Assembly (NCBI RefSeq): GCF_000283155.1 | Contig: NW_004454170.1 | Span: 15,901,090 to 15,965,089, forward strand | Length of the DNA stretch: 64,000 bases | Source of the DNA: Ceratotherium simum simum | Lineage: Eukaryota; Chordata; Mammalia; Perissodactyla; Rhinocerotidae | Direction: 5' to 3' | Shown: positions 36,840 to 47,392 of the stretch, one piece after another | Position numbering within the stretch: the stretch's first letter is position 1 | How the letters are laid out: each line of letters opens with the position of its first letter | Position numbers and translations under genes: made by a program | Notes under the pieces: model-generated | What the model saw: only the letters and a program-made list of their open reading frames with translations | The model's database searches: none | What the model was told of the DNA's origin: nothing

Positions 36840-36973
36840 TTGCGTCTAGAGCGGCTCCTTGGAGTCCACAGCATCCACCGCCGGAGCCTCGCCTTCCTTT
36901 CTCCCTCTGCAGACATATCGAGACACAAAAAGAGGGGCGACTCCTGGACCAGGGCGAGGGACCCACCCACACC
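36840..36973 (+). promoter_or_regulatory. NMNAT2: NMNAT2 5' untranslated leader (start inferred)
   Basis: GC-rich sequence directly before the NMNAT2 ATG with no upstream ATG, as expected for its 5' UTR. The transcription start cannot be read from sequence; 36840 is an estimate. A pyrimidine tract (36892-36909) followed by CAG (36910-36912) resembles a splice acceptor 61 nt before the ATG, so part of this leader could also serve as an acceptor for an upstream non-coding exon. That is inference. Confidence 0.55.
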
Positions 36974-37058
36974 ATGACCGAGACCACCAAGACCCACGTT
37001 ATCTTGCTTGCCTGCGGCAGCTTCAATCCCATCACCAAAGGGCACATTCAGATGTTCG
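36974..37058 (+). CDS. NMNAT2: NMNAT2 first coding exon (28 codons plus 1 nt)
   Basis: First coding exon of nicotinamide mononucleotide adenylyltransferase 2, which joins NMN and ATP to make NAD+. The family member is cytosolic and membrane/Golgi-vesicle associated, abundant in neurons, and a short-lived axon survival factor. Seen: an ATG with A at -3 and A at +4, no ATG between 36781 and it, and a product starting [17 protein letters not shown], which I recognise as the vertebrate NMNAT2 N terminus. Residues 15-24 hold the nucleotide-binding signature of the adenylyltransferase fold: G15-S-F17-N-P19 followed by T21-K-G-H24, where H24 is the catalytic/phosphate-binding histidine of the (H/T)xGH motif. 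The frame ends with Phe28 plus one G at a strong donor, G followed by GTGAGT at 37059, so intron 1 is phase 1; the next residue in the family is Glu, which fits a G first base. The remaining roughly 280 residues of the ~307-residue enzyme lie beyond the window. No lesion is seen. Confidence 0.97.
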
Positions 37059-37281
37059 GTGAGTCCTCCCGCCCACCCCCGGAGGCGGCTTCCGCCTCTC
37101 TTCTTTCCCCGGCACCTGTGTTTTCCTGGGCGACCGAACAGTAAGGCTTGTGTCCCGTCGGGGGGGTACGCCGGCTGATCCCTCTGCTGGGAGGTCAACC
37201 CCTCTATTCCTGGCTCGCCGGAGGGGACGAAGACTGCGCTTCCGAGGCGTCACTTGCTCGGGCCTGACCCGGCTCGCAGGG

Positions 37282-37317
37282 GGCCAAGGGGTGGGGGAGG
37301 GGAGGGGAGGGGAAGGG
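37282..37317 (+). promoter_or_regulatory. G-run cluster, possible G-quadruplex in intron 1
   Basis: Several runs of three to five G separated by one to four bases, about 225 nt downstream of the exon 1 donor. The G-rich strand is the coding strand, so both DNA and nascent RNA could fold. Motif seen; folding not shown. Confidence 0.5.
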
Positions 37318-37861
37318 CTGGAAATGAGTGTTGGTATGGGCTGGGTGGGAGGTCGAGGTTCGAGAAGTGGGTTGCGGCGGTCCGGTGGTTTGGCTACTTG
37401 GCTGGTGAAGATCGGGATGGGGGCAGAGGTTGGGGCGCGGAGAAGAGAGGAGGGGGCTGGAGATAACGTGCTGTTTGTTTAGGATGGGCGGAAAGCTCGA
37501 AGGAGTTAAATGATGTATATGCCTCAGAGAGACAAACACTCACACACAACACACCAGTAATAGGGCTGGAGCTTCAAGGAGATTAATTTAGGGTTTGGCT
37601 ATGGTTCGGGGCGGCACAGGGGCGAATGTTTGAGCGTTGTGGACCGTGTGTTGCCTGCGCGAGGTGGATGGCTGAGTGAATGGGATTGGGGGGCCTGGCC
37701 AACCTGGGCTTGGCTGCCAGGACCCGCTGCTTAGGAAGGGGAGGGGGCGGGGCAGCCGCTGCGGGCTGCCCTTTGCGAGCCGGTGTTGATGGATGGGGGC
37801 CTAAGTTGGCTGAGGCTTTGCCCAGAGCGGCAATGGCACCCGGAAAGCTTGCGGCGTGCGA

Positions 37862-37918
37862 GTGTGTGTATGAGTATGTGCGTGCGTGCGAGCGTGTGTG
37901 TGTGTGTGTGTGTGTGTT
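37862..37918 (+). repeat. TG/CG alternating repeat, (TG)n
   Basis: A purine-pyrimidine alternating tract: mixed TG and CG steps leading into a clean (TG)n run of about 26 bases ending at 37918. It lies inside the CpG island about 0.8-0.9 kb downstream of exon 1. Such tracts vary in length and can adopt Z-DNA under supercoiling. Confidence 0.85.
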
Positions 37919-38370
37919 CGGGGGGCGGTGGAGGGCGCATCATCGCCAGTTGTTTCTCGGAGGCTTTGGGGCGTGGAAAGAAAGGGAGCGAGTGGGGGCT
38001 CCTGGCTGCTGGTTTGGGATTCAGCAGGGGCAAGGGAAAGGTGATCGATGCCTCTTGGAGATCTTGGGCCACCGGCGGGTAAATGACGCGGCTTAGTTGC
38101 TGCTCCTGCAAGACCCAAAGGCGCGGGGGTGTGCGCGTTTAGACCCTGAGGGAGGGACACGGTCACTTTAGAGGCAGGAAATTGAGGAGAGGTTAGAAGT
38201 TGGGGGTGTTTTTTTTTTTTTTTTTCTGTTAATGAGGGAAACATGGAGTAGAGGAGAGCGAGTGGGCTGGGGATGGATGCGAGATGGAACGGATGAGAGG
38301 CCCTGACCCGCCGGCCAGCAAGGCGCTATCCAGAGGCGGCGGTGCTGAAACACAGGGCGCGCCGGAGCTG

Positions 38371-39500
38371 GCTGCGAGCACACGTGTTTACTCTGAGCCT
38401 GAGGATTGAGCGAGCCTTCCTAGGGCTGTTAAATGAATGCCACATCATAGCAGTAAAGACTGGGCGAGGTGGATTAAACTAAAAATATTCCTCTCTTAAA
38501 CCTAAAAGGTGCGTCGAATGGGGCCTGCTTATTAAAACCTCATGAAAAGAATATTAGAACTACTTTGAGCAGAGCACAGATCAGGGAGGCACATTTATAG
38601 GATCCAAGAAGGGAGACTGAGAGGTAGCCATTCCTTTCTCAGCATCCCTTCACTTTTAAAAGTGTTTTATTAAAAGCTAATGCCAACTTACCTATTAAAT
38701 AAAGACTTTCGTTGGAGCATCAGGGTAGACCAGAGCATCTCATCAGTCTTCTAAGGGAATATCAGTGCCCTGGGAACACTCTACTTTCACTTTCTTTTGA
38801 GTCTGATATCTTCACCCCTGTCTTTCTTTTCATCTCTGTCCATATTTCCTCTAGCCATTTTATGTTGATGTACTTCATTCCTCTCAGTTGCCCAGACAGG
38901 GATGGGCTTTCCTCCGGAACTCCTTGGCTCTAGGAATCTTTAGTGAGCCAGCAGGTAATCCTCCTTTCTTTCTTTCTGGGGCTAAGAATGTCGTTAATTC
39001 TGCTTGTTTTGGATTGCAAGAGGGACAGATTTAGATTGAGAACCAAGGATTCTGTCTCGCAGCTAAAGAGAGTTTGGTAACAGTGCTAAAGGCTTTTGTT
39101 AAGTGGATGCTGACCTGCCAATTCTCCATGAGCTTAGAGAAGAGAATATGTGGAAATAGGCATGTGTTACAGCAGGGAGGTTTAGATATAGAATAGGTGA
39201 AAGGAGACTCTTTGACAGTCGTGACTATTTGCTTGACATTGGAACTGGGGAAGGAGAGACTATCTGTCAACAAAGCCTTTTGAGTGTCCATTAGTTACGT
39301 GTAATCCAGAGAGCAACAGGGAAAGAGGACATGGTGTGCTCACTGTGGCTTTAGGAGCTTATACCCTAATGAAGGATTTAGCACATATACATGTGAAAAG
39401 GAAACAATAATAAGACCACAAAATACATATTAAGCTATTTTTGTAGAATCTCTTATGGGAACCTTTGAGCTCGTGATAAATTTTGTAATTTATTTTTGGA
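38371..39500. other. Intron 1 sequence, nothing assigned
   Basis: GC content falls after the CpG island. About 39295-39415 weakly resembles antisense L2. No genes recognised. Confidence 0.4.
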
Positions 39501-39509
39501 GAGTAGTTT

Positions 39510-39720
39510 CTGGTTTACCAGGCCTTTTCATATGTTATGTCACTTATTCCTAATAACAAGGTTACAAGAAAGGCATCATTATCTCCACTTTACAAATGAG
39601 AAACTGATGTTCAGAGGCTAAGTAGCTTTCTTAAGTGGTTTAAGTGACATGGAGAGTGGGTGGCAGAGTTGAGGCTGGAACCCCACATTACTGATTTCTC
39701 TTGCAGAGGCCATTGCACTG
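39510..39720 (-). mobile_element. MIR SINE (reverse)
   Basis: Reversed MIR: TTATCTCCACTTTACAAATGAG at 39580, CTAAGTAGCTTTCTTAAG, and a diverged TGGCAGAGTTGAGGCTGGAACC. Confidence 0.8.
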
Positions 39721-40011
39721 CACCAAAGGCGGGAAGAAGTGCTCACTAATCTTCCGACTGCATAATTCCATGAACTCTATTTCCTTCAAACATGTACTAA
39801 CAGAGATTAGAATTAAATTGGCCATCAACTAAATGAGATTCCTAAATATGCATTTCGTTAAGAGCTCTTTCCCATCTCTAAAGAAACCAGTTATCCATGA
39901 ACTATTTTCTCCTTTTAAATGGCTTTTAAAATTTTCTCCCCAACAATACAAAAATAATTAATACAATAAAATTTTCAAACTTCCTTTAAGGTGCTTGAAA
40001 TTTGTAATAGA

Positions 40012-40218
40012 GGGCCGGCCCGTGGCTTAGTGGTTGAGTGCGCGCGCTCCGCTGCTGGCGGCCCGGGTTCGGTTCCCGGGCGCGCACCAATGCACCGCTT
40101 CTCCGGCCATGCTGAGGCCGCGTCCCACATACAGCAACTAGAAGGCTGTGCAACTATGACATACAACTATCTACTGGGGCTTTGGGGGAAAAACATAAAT
40201 AAATAAAAATTAAAAAAA
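40012..40218 (+). mobile_element. ERE-type SINE, young body type
   Basis: Full-length, with one C missing in the GGCCCGTGGC head. TSD GAAATTTGTAATAG lies just before the head (about 39997-40010) and recurs after the tail (40220-40233). Confidence 0.94.
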
Positions 40219-40233
40219 AGAAATTTGTAATAG

Positions 40234-41190
40234 AAAATTTTTAAAAAGACCCAAACAGGACTTGGAAATTGGACACCTTTAATAGAGCTCCTGTATTTTG
40301 AAATCCAATTGTTTACCAAAGCAAAAAGAAAAAGACTATAAACAAAAAGAGAAGTGACATTCAGAACTAATAACTCACTCTTCATCTCTGTAAAGTAGTA
40401 CTTGTACAGTTCTCAATATTTGTAAAATATTTTGGAATGTTCTTTTCTCTTTACTCTGAAAAGGAGTTGATATTATTCCTATTTATGGGTGTAAAAACAT
40501 ATAGAAAAAAATTAATATTTGTGATAGAGATATTTGATATCTATATACTTAACTGTAGCTAAAATGTTTTCAGAGATGAATAAAAGTTTTTGGCAAAGTA
40601 AACCCATAACTAATGATGTTTTATTTCATGAGTCTGCCTTATTACATAAGAAGACAATGTGAAGCTAGAAGTTGTTGGTTTTTTTTTTTTTTACATTTAA
40701 GTTCTTATTTATTAAGTATTTAGAGATTATATTTCATTACAAATTTCTTTGCATTTATATTGCTATATTTGTCAACAAATCCACCACTGGTAAATCAGAT
40801 AGCAAGTTTAAATAGAAAAGTAAGAAAGGACTGATCAGATTAGTTTCGCCATAAAAAATAAAGGAATTGAGAGACTTGATCACAGCAGAAATGTATCCTG
40901 TTTTTTGATGATTACAAAATAACTGGATTTTCTAGTTTTTCTACTTTTCTGCTTTTTTTTGCTTTGAACAATTGGGTCTTTTGAAAGAGACATGATCCAA
41001 TTCTGTTCCTCTTAAAGGGTGATGAAGAGGGCTCTCTACTTGTCATGGAATTGGAAATGCAGCCCCTGTTGCTACAACTAGAAATCATAAGAAAAATGAA
41101 TTTGAGTTGCTACTGATATATAGAGAACTGTCAGAAATTGAGAAACTGTTTAATATGCTTGAAATGCCTATAACAAAAGATCATTATGCA
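40234..41190. other. Intron 1 sequence, nothing assigned
   Basis: AT-rich with a T-run at about 40679-40692; no named repeat or gene. Confidence 0.4.
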
Positions 41191-41194
41191 CAAT

Positions 41195-41395
41195 GTGGTA
41201 TTTATACTTTTGCATCACTATCTCATTTGATCCTACCCTGTAAGTGAAACTGAATAATATTATCATCTCCCTTTTACAAATGACAAAGCAGAGGTACAGG
41301 TGTAAGTCATTTGGTCAAGGTCATAAGCAAAAGTCAAGATAGCACTGGTTTCCTAATATCTAGACTCTCTCATCCAAGATGCTTCTTCTTTATTC
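41195..41395 (-). mobile_element. MIR SINE (reverse)
   Basis: Reversed MIR: CTATCTCATTTGATCCTACC at 41219, CTCCCTTTTACAAATGACAAAG, AAGTCATTTGGTCAAGGTCAT. Confidence 0.75.
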
Positions 41396-41539
41396 TTTTA
41401 GTAGCAACAGCACCTATGGAAGGAGGAGCCACCTGAACTTAGTTATCAGCAAAGGGTAATGAGAACTTTATGAATTTTTTTCTTTGGCAACACAGGCCAC
41501 TAACAAAATATATTCAACAAATATATCTGTTCTCTCTAT

Positions 41540-41843
41540 TTTTTTTTTTTTTTTTTTTGTGAGGATGATCAGCCCTGAGCTAACATCCATGCTAATCCTC
41601 CTCTTCTTGCTGAGGAAGACCAGCTCTGAGCTAACATCTATTGCCAATCCTCCTCCTTTTTTTCCTCCCCAAAGCCCCACTAGATAGTTGTATGTCATAG
41701 GTGCACATCCTTCTAGTTGCTGTATGTGGGACGCGGCCTCAGCATGGCCGGAGAAGCGGCACGTCGTGTGCACCCGGGATCCGAACCCGGGCCGCCAGTA
41801 GCAGAGCGTGTGCACTTAACCGCTAAGCTATGGGGCCGGCCCC
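41540..41843 (-). mobile_element. Composite ERE SINE carrying both body types (reverse)
   Basis: Read on the minus strand: the young-type tRNA head and body up to CTTTGGGG, followed by the older-type tail units (GAGGATTGGCAATAGATG and GATGTTAGCTCAGGGCTG) and poly-A. The same arrangement recurs at 47393-47686. TSD not clear. Confidence 0.88.
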
Positions 41844-41989
41844 AATCAGTTCTCAATATCTTATGCTTATAATAAGGAAAGGCTATTTCTTTTCTTAATA
41901 TTTGTATATTTTGCTTTTAACTATGTCACTGGAACATTCCTTCCACCACTCCCCCCACTTCCTCCTCCCTCCCCAGTCTTCTGTTACCA

Positions 41990-42330
41990 CAACTAACACC
42001 TACCCATCCTTTGGATTTTAGCTTCAACAGTACTTCCTTGGGGAACCTCCATGACTCCTAAATTAAGTGTGGTGACCCTGACATTTGATCCCACGTCACC
42101 TTATACTTTTCATGCCATAATTCTCATCTCATTCTATGTCTCATTATATGTTTTCCGTGCTAGACCTTAAGCTCTATTAAGACAGAAACCATATCTGGTT
42201 TCATTATTGATTTATCTCCTAGTACCTAGCATGGAGTAGGCTCTCCATAATAGTATACTATAATAAGAGTTGCAAATAGCAAGTCTTTGCTCCATAATAG
42301 TTGTTGAATAAATAAAAAATAAATGAATAT
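41990..42330 (+). mobile_element. L2 LINE 3' end
   Basis: Diverged L2: GCTAGACCTTAAGCTCTATTAAG at 42160, CTCCTAGTACCTAGCATGGAG at 42216, ending TGTTGAATAAATAAA. Confidence 0.7.
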
Positions 42331-42349
42331 GTAGAATCTTGTTCCAGGT

Positions 42350-42960
42350 AGAGGAATCAATCATGTACAAGGGCTGGGGTGGTGAGACAGAGAGCCATAA
42401 CATATTAGAACAAAGGAAAGTTCACGATGGCTCAAGGAGGAGGGGAGTAAGAGATAAGACTGGAAAGGTAGGTGGAAGACTGATCAATTATGAAGGCTTG
42501 TAAGTTATGTTAAAGAATTTAGATTTTATCCTAATGACAATGAGAAAACATTGCATGTTTTTTTTTAAGTAAAGGGATGTCATAATCAGAACTTTTAAAT
42601 TATGATTTAATTGAATCTTGAATATAGATTGGTGAAGGGCAAGAAGGGAAATGTAGTCAACAGCTTGGCACCTATTTCAGCAGCACAGAGTTCAAGTCAG
42701 AGAAGATGGTCACCTCATCCAGGTTATTGGTATTCAGGATGCAGAGTGAGTGCATTTGAAAATATTTAGGAGGTTAAAAGAAATCCTTATTTGGTGATTT
42801 GATGGGTGGGTGATGGCAAAGTAGTCCAGGGTAACTCGCAGGTTTCTGTCCAAGGTGGATGAATAAAGAACACTGGAAGAGAAACGGGTTTGGGATTGGT
42901 GGGGAAAGTGCGGTTTCATACTTCTTACTCTAAAATTTTGGAAATATATGTTCTAACCAA
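42350..42960 (-). mobile_element. L2 LINE fragment (antisense)
   Basis: Antisense L2 ORF2 part: AATTTAGATTTTATCCTAATGAC near 42517, GGGATGTCATAATCAGAA near 42574, AGGGTAACTCGCAGGTTTCTGTC near 42829. Lies head to tail against the preceding + L2. Confidence 0.65.
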
Positions 42961-43199
42961 GCACTGATTCAAAAGAAGGAAATACCTAAATTCAAAGTCT
43001 CTTTGTAGCCTGGGACATCTGACTCTTCTACTGAAATCTCCCAATAGGTTCCAGTTGGGTTATTCACAGTTCTTCATGCAAGAAAGATATTGAAATTCAT
43101 TAACATTATGGACATAAAGAGAAAAAAAAAAGGGTTTGCTGGCTTTTTTTAAAAGTATAAAATAGGAGAAAATCAAGGTCCTAACATTGACTCTTTTAA

Positions 43200-43241
43200 T
43201 GTTGAGGCTGTGAAATTGGATGTTGAGGCTGTGAAATTGGA
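43200..43241 (+). repeat. Exact 21-bp tandem duplication
   Basis: The unit TGTTGAGGCTGTGAAATTGG plus A occurs twice in a row without mismatch. The perfect identity suggests a recent slippage or duplication in otherwise unique intron sequence. Confidence 0.9.
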
Positions 43242-45041
43242 AACAGTTGATGCAGTTCAAAAGACCATTCCAGAACTTGCTCATCACTGTGATGATGGCT
43301 GTCATAATATATTCAGGTGGATGCTTGGGAATTCTAATTCACTGAGAAGTTGAAGGTCCACTAATGGAAACTCATGGATCACTCCTAGCAGTTTCACTGG
43401 CAGGAGCTGTGTCTGCTCATGACAGGAGAATAATGGCTGAAAAAGAAAATTTAGACATTTTTGTTCACATAAAAAGGTGTCTTGATTTTCTTTCTCTTGC
43501 TGAATTGACCAACTGAGCCTCACGTGGACACAAGCTAACCATGAGAGGCAAATCTCCCATCTAGAATTCATCCCAAATGAGGAACAGGAGACAACCAAGA
43601 AGAAGGTTGATGTTCTAAGAATTTTGAAATGCAGAAACATTCATTTTTAGTTTCTCTTCTCTTTTTGATCTTAGTCTACATTTCTAAGCCTTTATCCTTA
43701 GAACTACCAGATTTAAGAGGTTCATACGCCTTTTAAGAAATAGTTTGAATTATTGCTTAGTAGGAACATCCTTTCAGATGTTATGAATCTCAAGAGAAAC
43801 ATTTCTACACAAATATCCAATGTTAGACAAAGTCAAATGAACAGCCTAAAGTTTGGAGGCAAACTAAAAAATATAACCTGCCAACCCTTAAGGTTGGACC
43901 TCTCTGTTTCAGAGATATCCTCAGACTTGAGAGGAAAATGCAAAACTAGACGGATAATCTATATTTTCTGTTATTTTCCTGTTGATCAGCAATAGTTGTG
44001 ATAGTAGTCTATGCATAACTGGCAAAGAGAATGAAAAACCAGTTTTGAAAGTGTTTCTTTAAAAAGATTCAAGTCTAAATTGTGTAATATCATTGTCTTA
44101 GCCACCTATACAGTGTTCTGTATGTAGTGGTTGCTTAATCAATATTTAATGATACTATGAAACATACACTTTCTAGTAGAGTTCTTGTTCATTTTTAAAG
44201 AGTTTTCAAATCATCCTAAATTGCCCAAAAAATCCTAAGGACGCAAAGGAATACATTAAATATTTTTCAACACCAGTTTTTTTAAAAACAATATTCAACA
44301 CACAAAATTTTGGTTAAATAAGGCATTTAAAATAATTTTTAATGATTTCACGTAACAGACTAAGCATTGTGATATAGAAATTCATTTTATAGAGAATTAT
44401 ATAGCTTTATTTATGTATGTTCCATATTCCAATATATATAAATGCAGCCTCTGTTTACAAAGAAGGAAGTTTTCCGTTGCCAGAGGTTTTCCAATTATAA
44501 GCATTCAATTGCATGGAACACATTTGCTTTTTTTGGATACACTTTGGCAGATAGTCTCAGAAATATTTTAGCCCAAAAAGATGTTCAATGGCCTACATGG
44601 TGTGACTAAGGCCATCCTTATCTAACATTTTAAAGTTCTTATTTCAGTATCACTCTTTAAAATAAGGAAAGCTTTTTCATTTTTTATGATTTTATTTTAT
44701 TTTTTATTTTCTGAAATGGAACCATTGTACATTGTACAAGCCCCATCTACTGAAGGAATAAATAAGTCAAGAATTATACTTCTGTACAACTCAACAAAAC
44801 AAGCAATCAAACAAGCACTTCCCTGATGGGAAGTGGTTCTCACTTAGGTTCCAGTGTACCCATTCTGTACTTCAATGGGGTGGCCCCACCTTGTCCAAGT
44901 ATTCTCAGATTTGGTGAATTCCATTCACCCTAGTTTGATCTTCCACGATTTTGTAGAATTTGGATCATGCGCCTTCTCTCTTTGACACAGGCTTAATTGT
45001 TTCAAGAGTAAGTATCATGGAGATTCTTTTCTCTGACGCTT
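43242..45041. other. Intron 1 sequence, nothing assigned
   Basis: No named repeat except an L2-like stretch near 44095-44150 (AGTGTTCTGTATGTAGTGG). Frames of up to 112 codons on the minus strand (43302-43640) lack recognisable domains. Confidence 0.4.
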
Positions 45042-45284
45042 TTTTTTTCTTGGTGAGGAAGATTAGCCCTGAGCTAACATCCGTTGCCAATCCTCCTCTT
45101 TTTGCTGAGGAAGGTTGGCCCTGGGCTAACATCTGTGCCCTTCTTCCTCTACTTTATATGGGACGCTGCCACAGCGTGGCTTGACAAACAGTGTGTTGGT
45201 CCGTGCCGGGGATCCTGACCTGTGAACCCCAGGCCACTGAAGGGGAGTGTGTGAACTTAACTGCTACGCCACCAGGCTGGCCCC
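45042..45284 (-). mobile_element. ERE-type SINE, older body type (reverse)
   Basis: Reverse copy with both 3' units and the tRNA-like head ending CCAGGCTGGCCCC. Imperfect TSD TCTGACGCTT (45032-45041) versus TTTGACACTT (45287-45296), suggesting an older insertion. Confidence 0.9.
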
Positions 45285-45562
45285 ACTTTGACACTTATTT
45301 TTAGTTCTAATCCTTTCAGAAGGTCTTGAACAAGTATATTTCTGCTCTTGCTTATAAAGCTATGTGTTTCCATGACTTTGAAATTTATTATTATATGACT
45401 TTAAGCCCCAAATTAGTGACATTCCAGTGGGGGGTTGGGTTTTCCAATGCTTTATTCTTCCACATTTTTCTGACCCTTCATCTTGGTACCCACAGAGAGG
45501 TGGAATCCTCGTTCCATGTGGCACTGAGATTAAACTACATCAATAACTATTCATATTTCTTT

Positions 45563-45775
45563 TTTTTTTTAAGGTTTTATTTATTTATTTATTTTACCCC
45601 CAAAGCCTCAGTAGATAGTTGTATGTCATAGCTGCACATCCTTCTAGTTGCTGTATGTGGGACGCGGCCTCAGCATGGCCGGAGAAGCGGTGCATCGGTG
45701 CACGCCCAGGATCCGAACCCCGGCCACCAGCAGCGGAGCGCGCCCACTTAACCGCTAAGCCACGGGCTGGCCCCA
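45563..45775 (-). mobile_element. ERE-type SINE, young body type (reverse)
   Basis: Reverse full-length copy. TSD ACTATTCATATTTCTTTT begins at about 45546 and recurs at 45776-45793. Within 300 bp of another reverse SINE. Confidence 0.95.
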
Positions 45776-46174
45776 CTATTCATATTTCTTTTGAAATATT
45801 TATGTACTGATAAATATTTAGCAGTGGTGGTTCATCACACGAACTACAAGATTTTTAAAATAAGGCGAATTTTTTTTAACTTAGAGACTGTCACTCATTA
45901 TAAATTAAAATTAAGACAATAAAATGTTATACATATAAGTTTAAGCCATAATTTCTTCGTTTACCATGAACCAATCTTGCTAAGCACAGTTTAAAAATTA
46001 TTTACTTGTTATGTCCCAGGGAATCAAAGTTTATAGATAATATATGATTTTCCCATGCTGTGAATAATGTTAATAAAGAATGGGTAAATGTCCCAGTTTT
46101 TCCTATTGCTTCATTATTTCTCTATATATGAAAATTAATAAACTGAATTACTATTGATTTAGGAATATACTTAG

Positions 46175-46620
46175 TCGCCTTTAGCCTTTGTTTTCTCATC
46201 TGTAAATGGGGTGATTGACATAACCCAGGGGTCAGAAAACTACAGCCTGTTGGCCAAATGTGGCTTGCTAGCTAAGAGTGGCTTTTACACTTTTAAATGG
46301 TTGAAAAAAACATAAAAGAAGAATAATATTTTGTGACTCATGAAAATTTTATTAAATTCAAATTTTAATATTTATAAATAAAGTTTTATTGGCACACAGC
46401 CACACTCATTCACGTGTGTATTGTCTGTGGCTATTTTCACACTACAACAGCAGTTGCAACAGAAATCATATGACTGCAAAGCCTAGAATACTTACTGTCT
46501 GGCCGTTTATAGAAAAAGTTTGCCTCCCTCTGATATAACCTACCTCAGGGGGTTGGAATGGGGAATGAATCTGAAGGATTCTAAAAATATAAAGAGCAGT
46601 TGAAGTCCTTTACTCAGAGG
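46175..46620 (+). mobile_element. MIR SINE, split by a hAT element
   Basis: Left arm: TTTGTTTTCTCATCTGTAAATGGGG (MIR core end). Right arm after the hAT: TACCTCAGGGGGTTGGAATGGGG followed by GAATGAATCTGAAGG, the expected continuation. Removing 46226-46532 plus one TSD copy restores continuous MIR order. Confidence 0.75.
46226..46532. mobile_element. hAT non-autonomous DNA transposon
   Basis: Left end CAGGGGTCAGAAAACTACAG and right end AAAAGTTTGCCTCCCTCTG form the inverted termini of a well-known hAT family (middle phrase AAGTTTTATTGGCACACAGC). Flanked by an 8-bp TSD, ACATAACC (46218-46225) and ATATAACC (46533-46540), one mismatch; 8 bp is the hAT hallmark. No transposase frame. Confidence 0.88.
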
Positions 46621-47019
46621 AACTCTTTAAAGAACAATTTTCAGTCTAAACTAAATCTCTAAAAAGACTCATTTAAGCAGCAAATGCAGTTTCAATTTCA
46701 TAATTGTAATTTTTCTGGCTGACAGAGTAAACGACCGTGTTCATAATGGGGATGATTTTCTGGTGTTTGGTTTACTGGACATTGATTAGCCCCTCTGGCT
46801 AATATTGGCTGTTTATCTGCTGTTGAACATTAGATATATTTCCCAGAACATCCTTTTCCTGATTCATAGCTACCCCCTCTTTAAATCTAATATTTTACGT
46901 ACTTTATATATGAGGATTTAAAAAAATTAGCACATCAATTGCATCAGGCTTTTACAGGGTGCTCTTGCAGTCACATCTCGTTTTTCTGCAGCATCTCACC
47001 TCCCCCTGAACTCTGATAG
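46621..47019. other. Intron 1 sequence, nothing assigned
   Basis: No named repeat or gene recognised in this short spacer. Confidence 0.35.
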
Positions 47020-47210
47020 AGCTTGGTTTGTACCTCTCTTATAGCACTTATCGCATTGTGCTGTGGGTTGTAGCTATTTCTATCCCTTTCATATTCTCTA
47101 TCAGATTTAGGCCTTTGCCAGGGTGATATGGCTTTTGTATCTCCTAAGGTGCCTAAGACAGAGCTCTAGGTACATGGAGGATACTATCAATATTAAATGA
47201 AGGAATGATT
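47020..47210 (+). mobile_element. L2 LINE 3' end
   Basis: Diverged L2: TCTTATAGCACTTATCGCATT at 47038 and the GCTCTAGGTACATGGAGGATAC end followed by AATGAAGGAATGAT. Confidence 0.65.
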
Positions 47211-47392
47211 GAACTGTTAGGAATATTCAGAATCTCAAAGTTGAGGCAAAATAGGTGATCAGAAATCAGACAAGAATATGGGAATTAGGAAAACAGAGAT
47301 TCAAGAATGACAGAGTCCGAAAACAGGACAAATAGCAAACACTCAGGGACTTCAAAACTGAGACGATTGTTGCCTCAAGACAGGAAGGCTTG

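Larger units (their letters stand above)
36780..38370 (+). promoter_or_regulatory. NMNAT2: CpG island and probable NMNAT2 promoter
   Basis: CpG dinucleotides are rare through most of the window but frequent from about 36780 to 38370, with GC content clearly raised. The island covers the leader, exon 1 and the first 1.3 kb of intron 1. No TATA box stands out, typical of CpG-island promoters. Visible elements: GGCGGGG (Sp1-type GC box) at 36822-36828, a TGACG CRE half-site at 36831-36835, and a strong GC box GGGGGCGGGGC at 37743-37753 in the intron. CREB regulation of Nmnat2 through CRE sites has been reported in mouse; whether this half-site is the equivalent is inference. Long frames on either strand here reflect the scarcity of stop codons in GC-rich DNA. 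Confidence 0.85.

Noticed and set aside
36656..37198. 180-codon minus-strand frame overlapping NMNAT2 exon 1
   Set aside because: It lies in CpG-rich DNA where stops are rare, is antisense to a real exon, and shows no known domain.
37150..38244. Several 100-147-codon frames on both strands in the CpG island
   Set aside because: GC-rich low-complexity frames (Gly/Arg/Pro-rich, some through the TG repeat); no domain or splice context.
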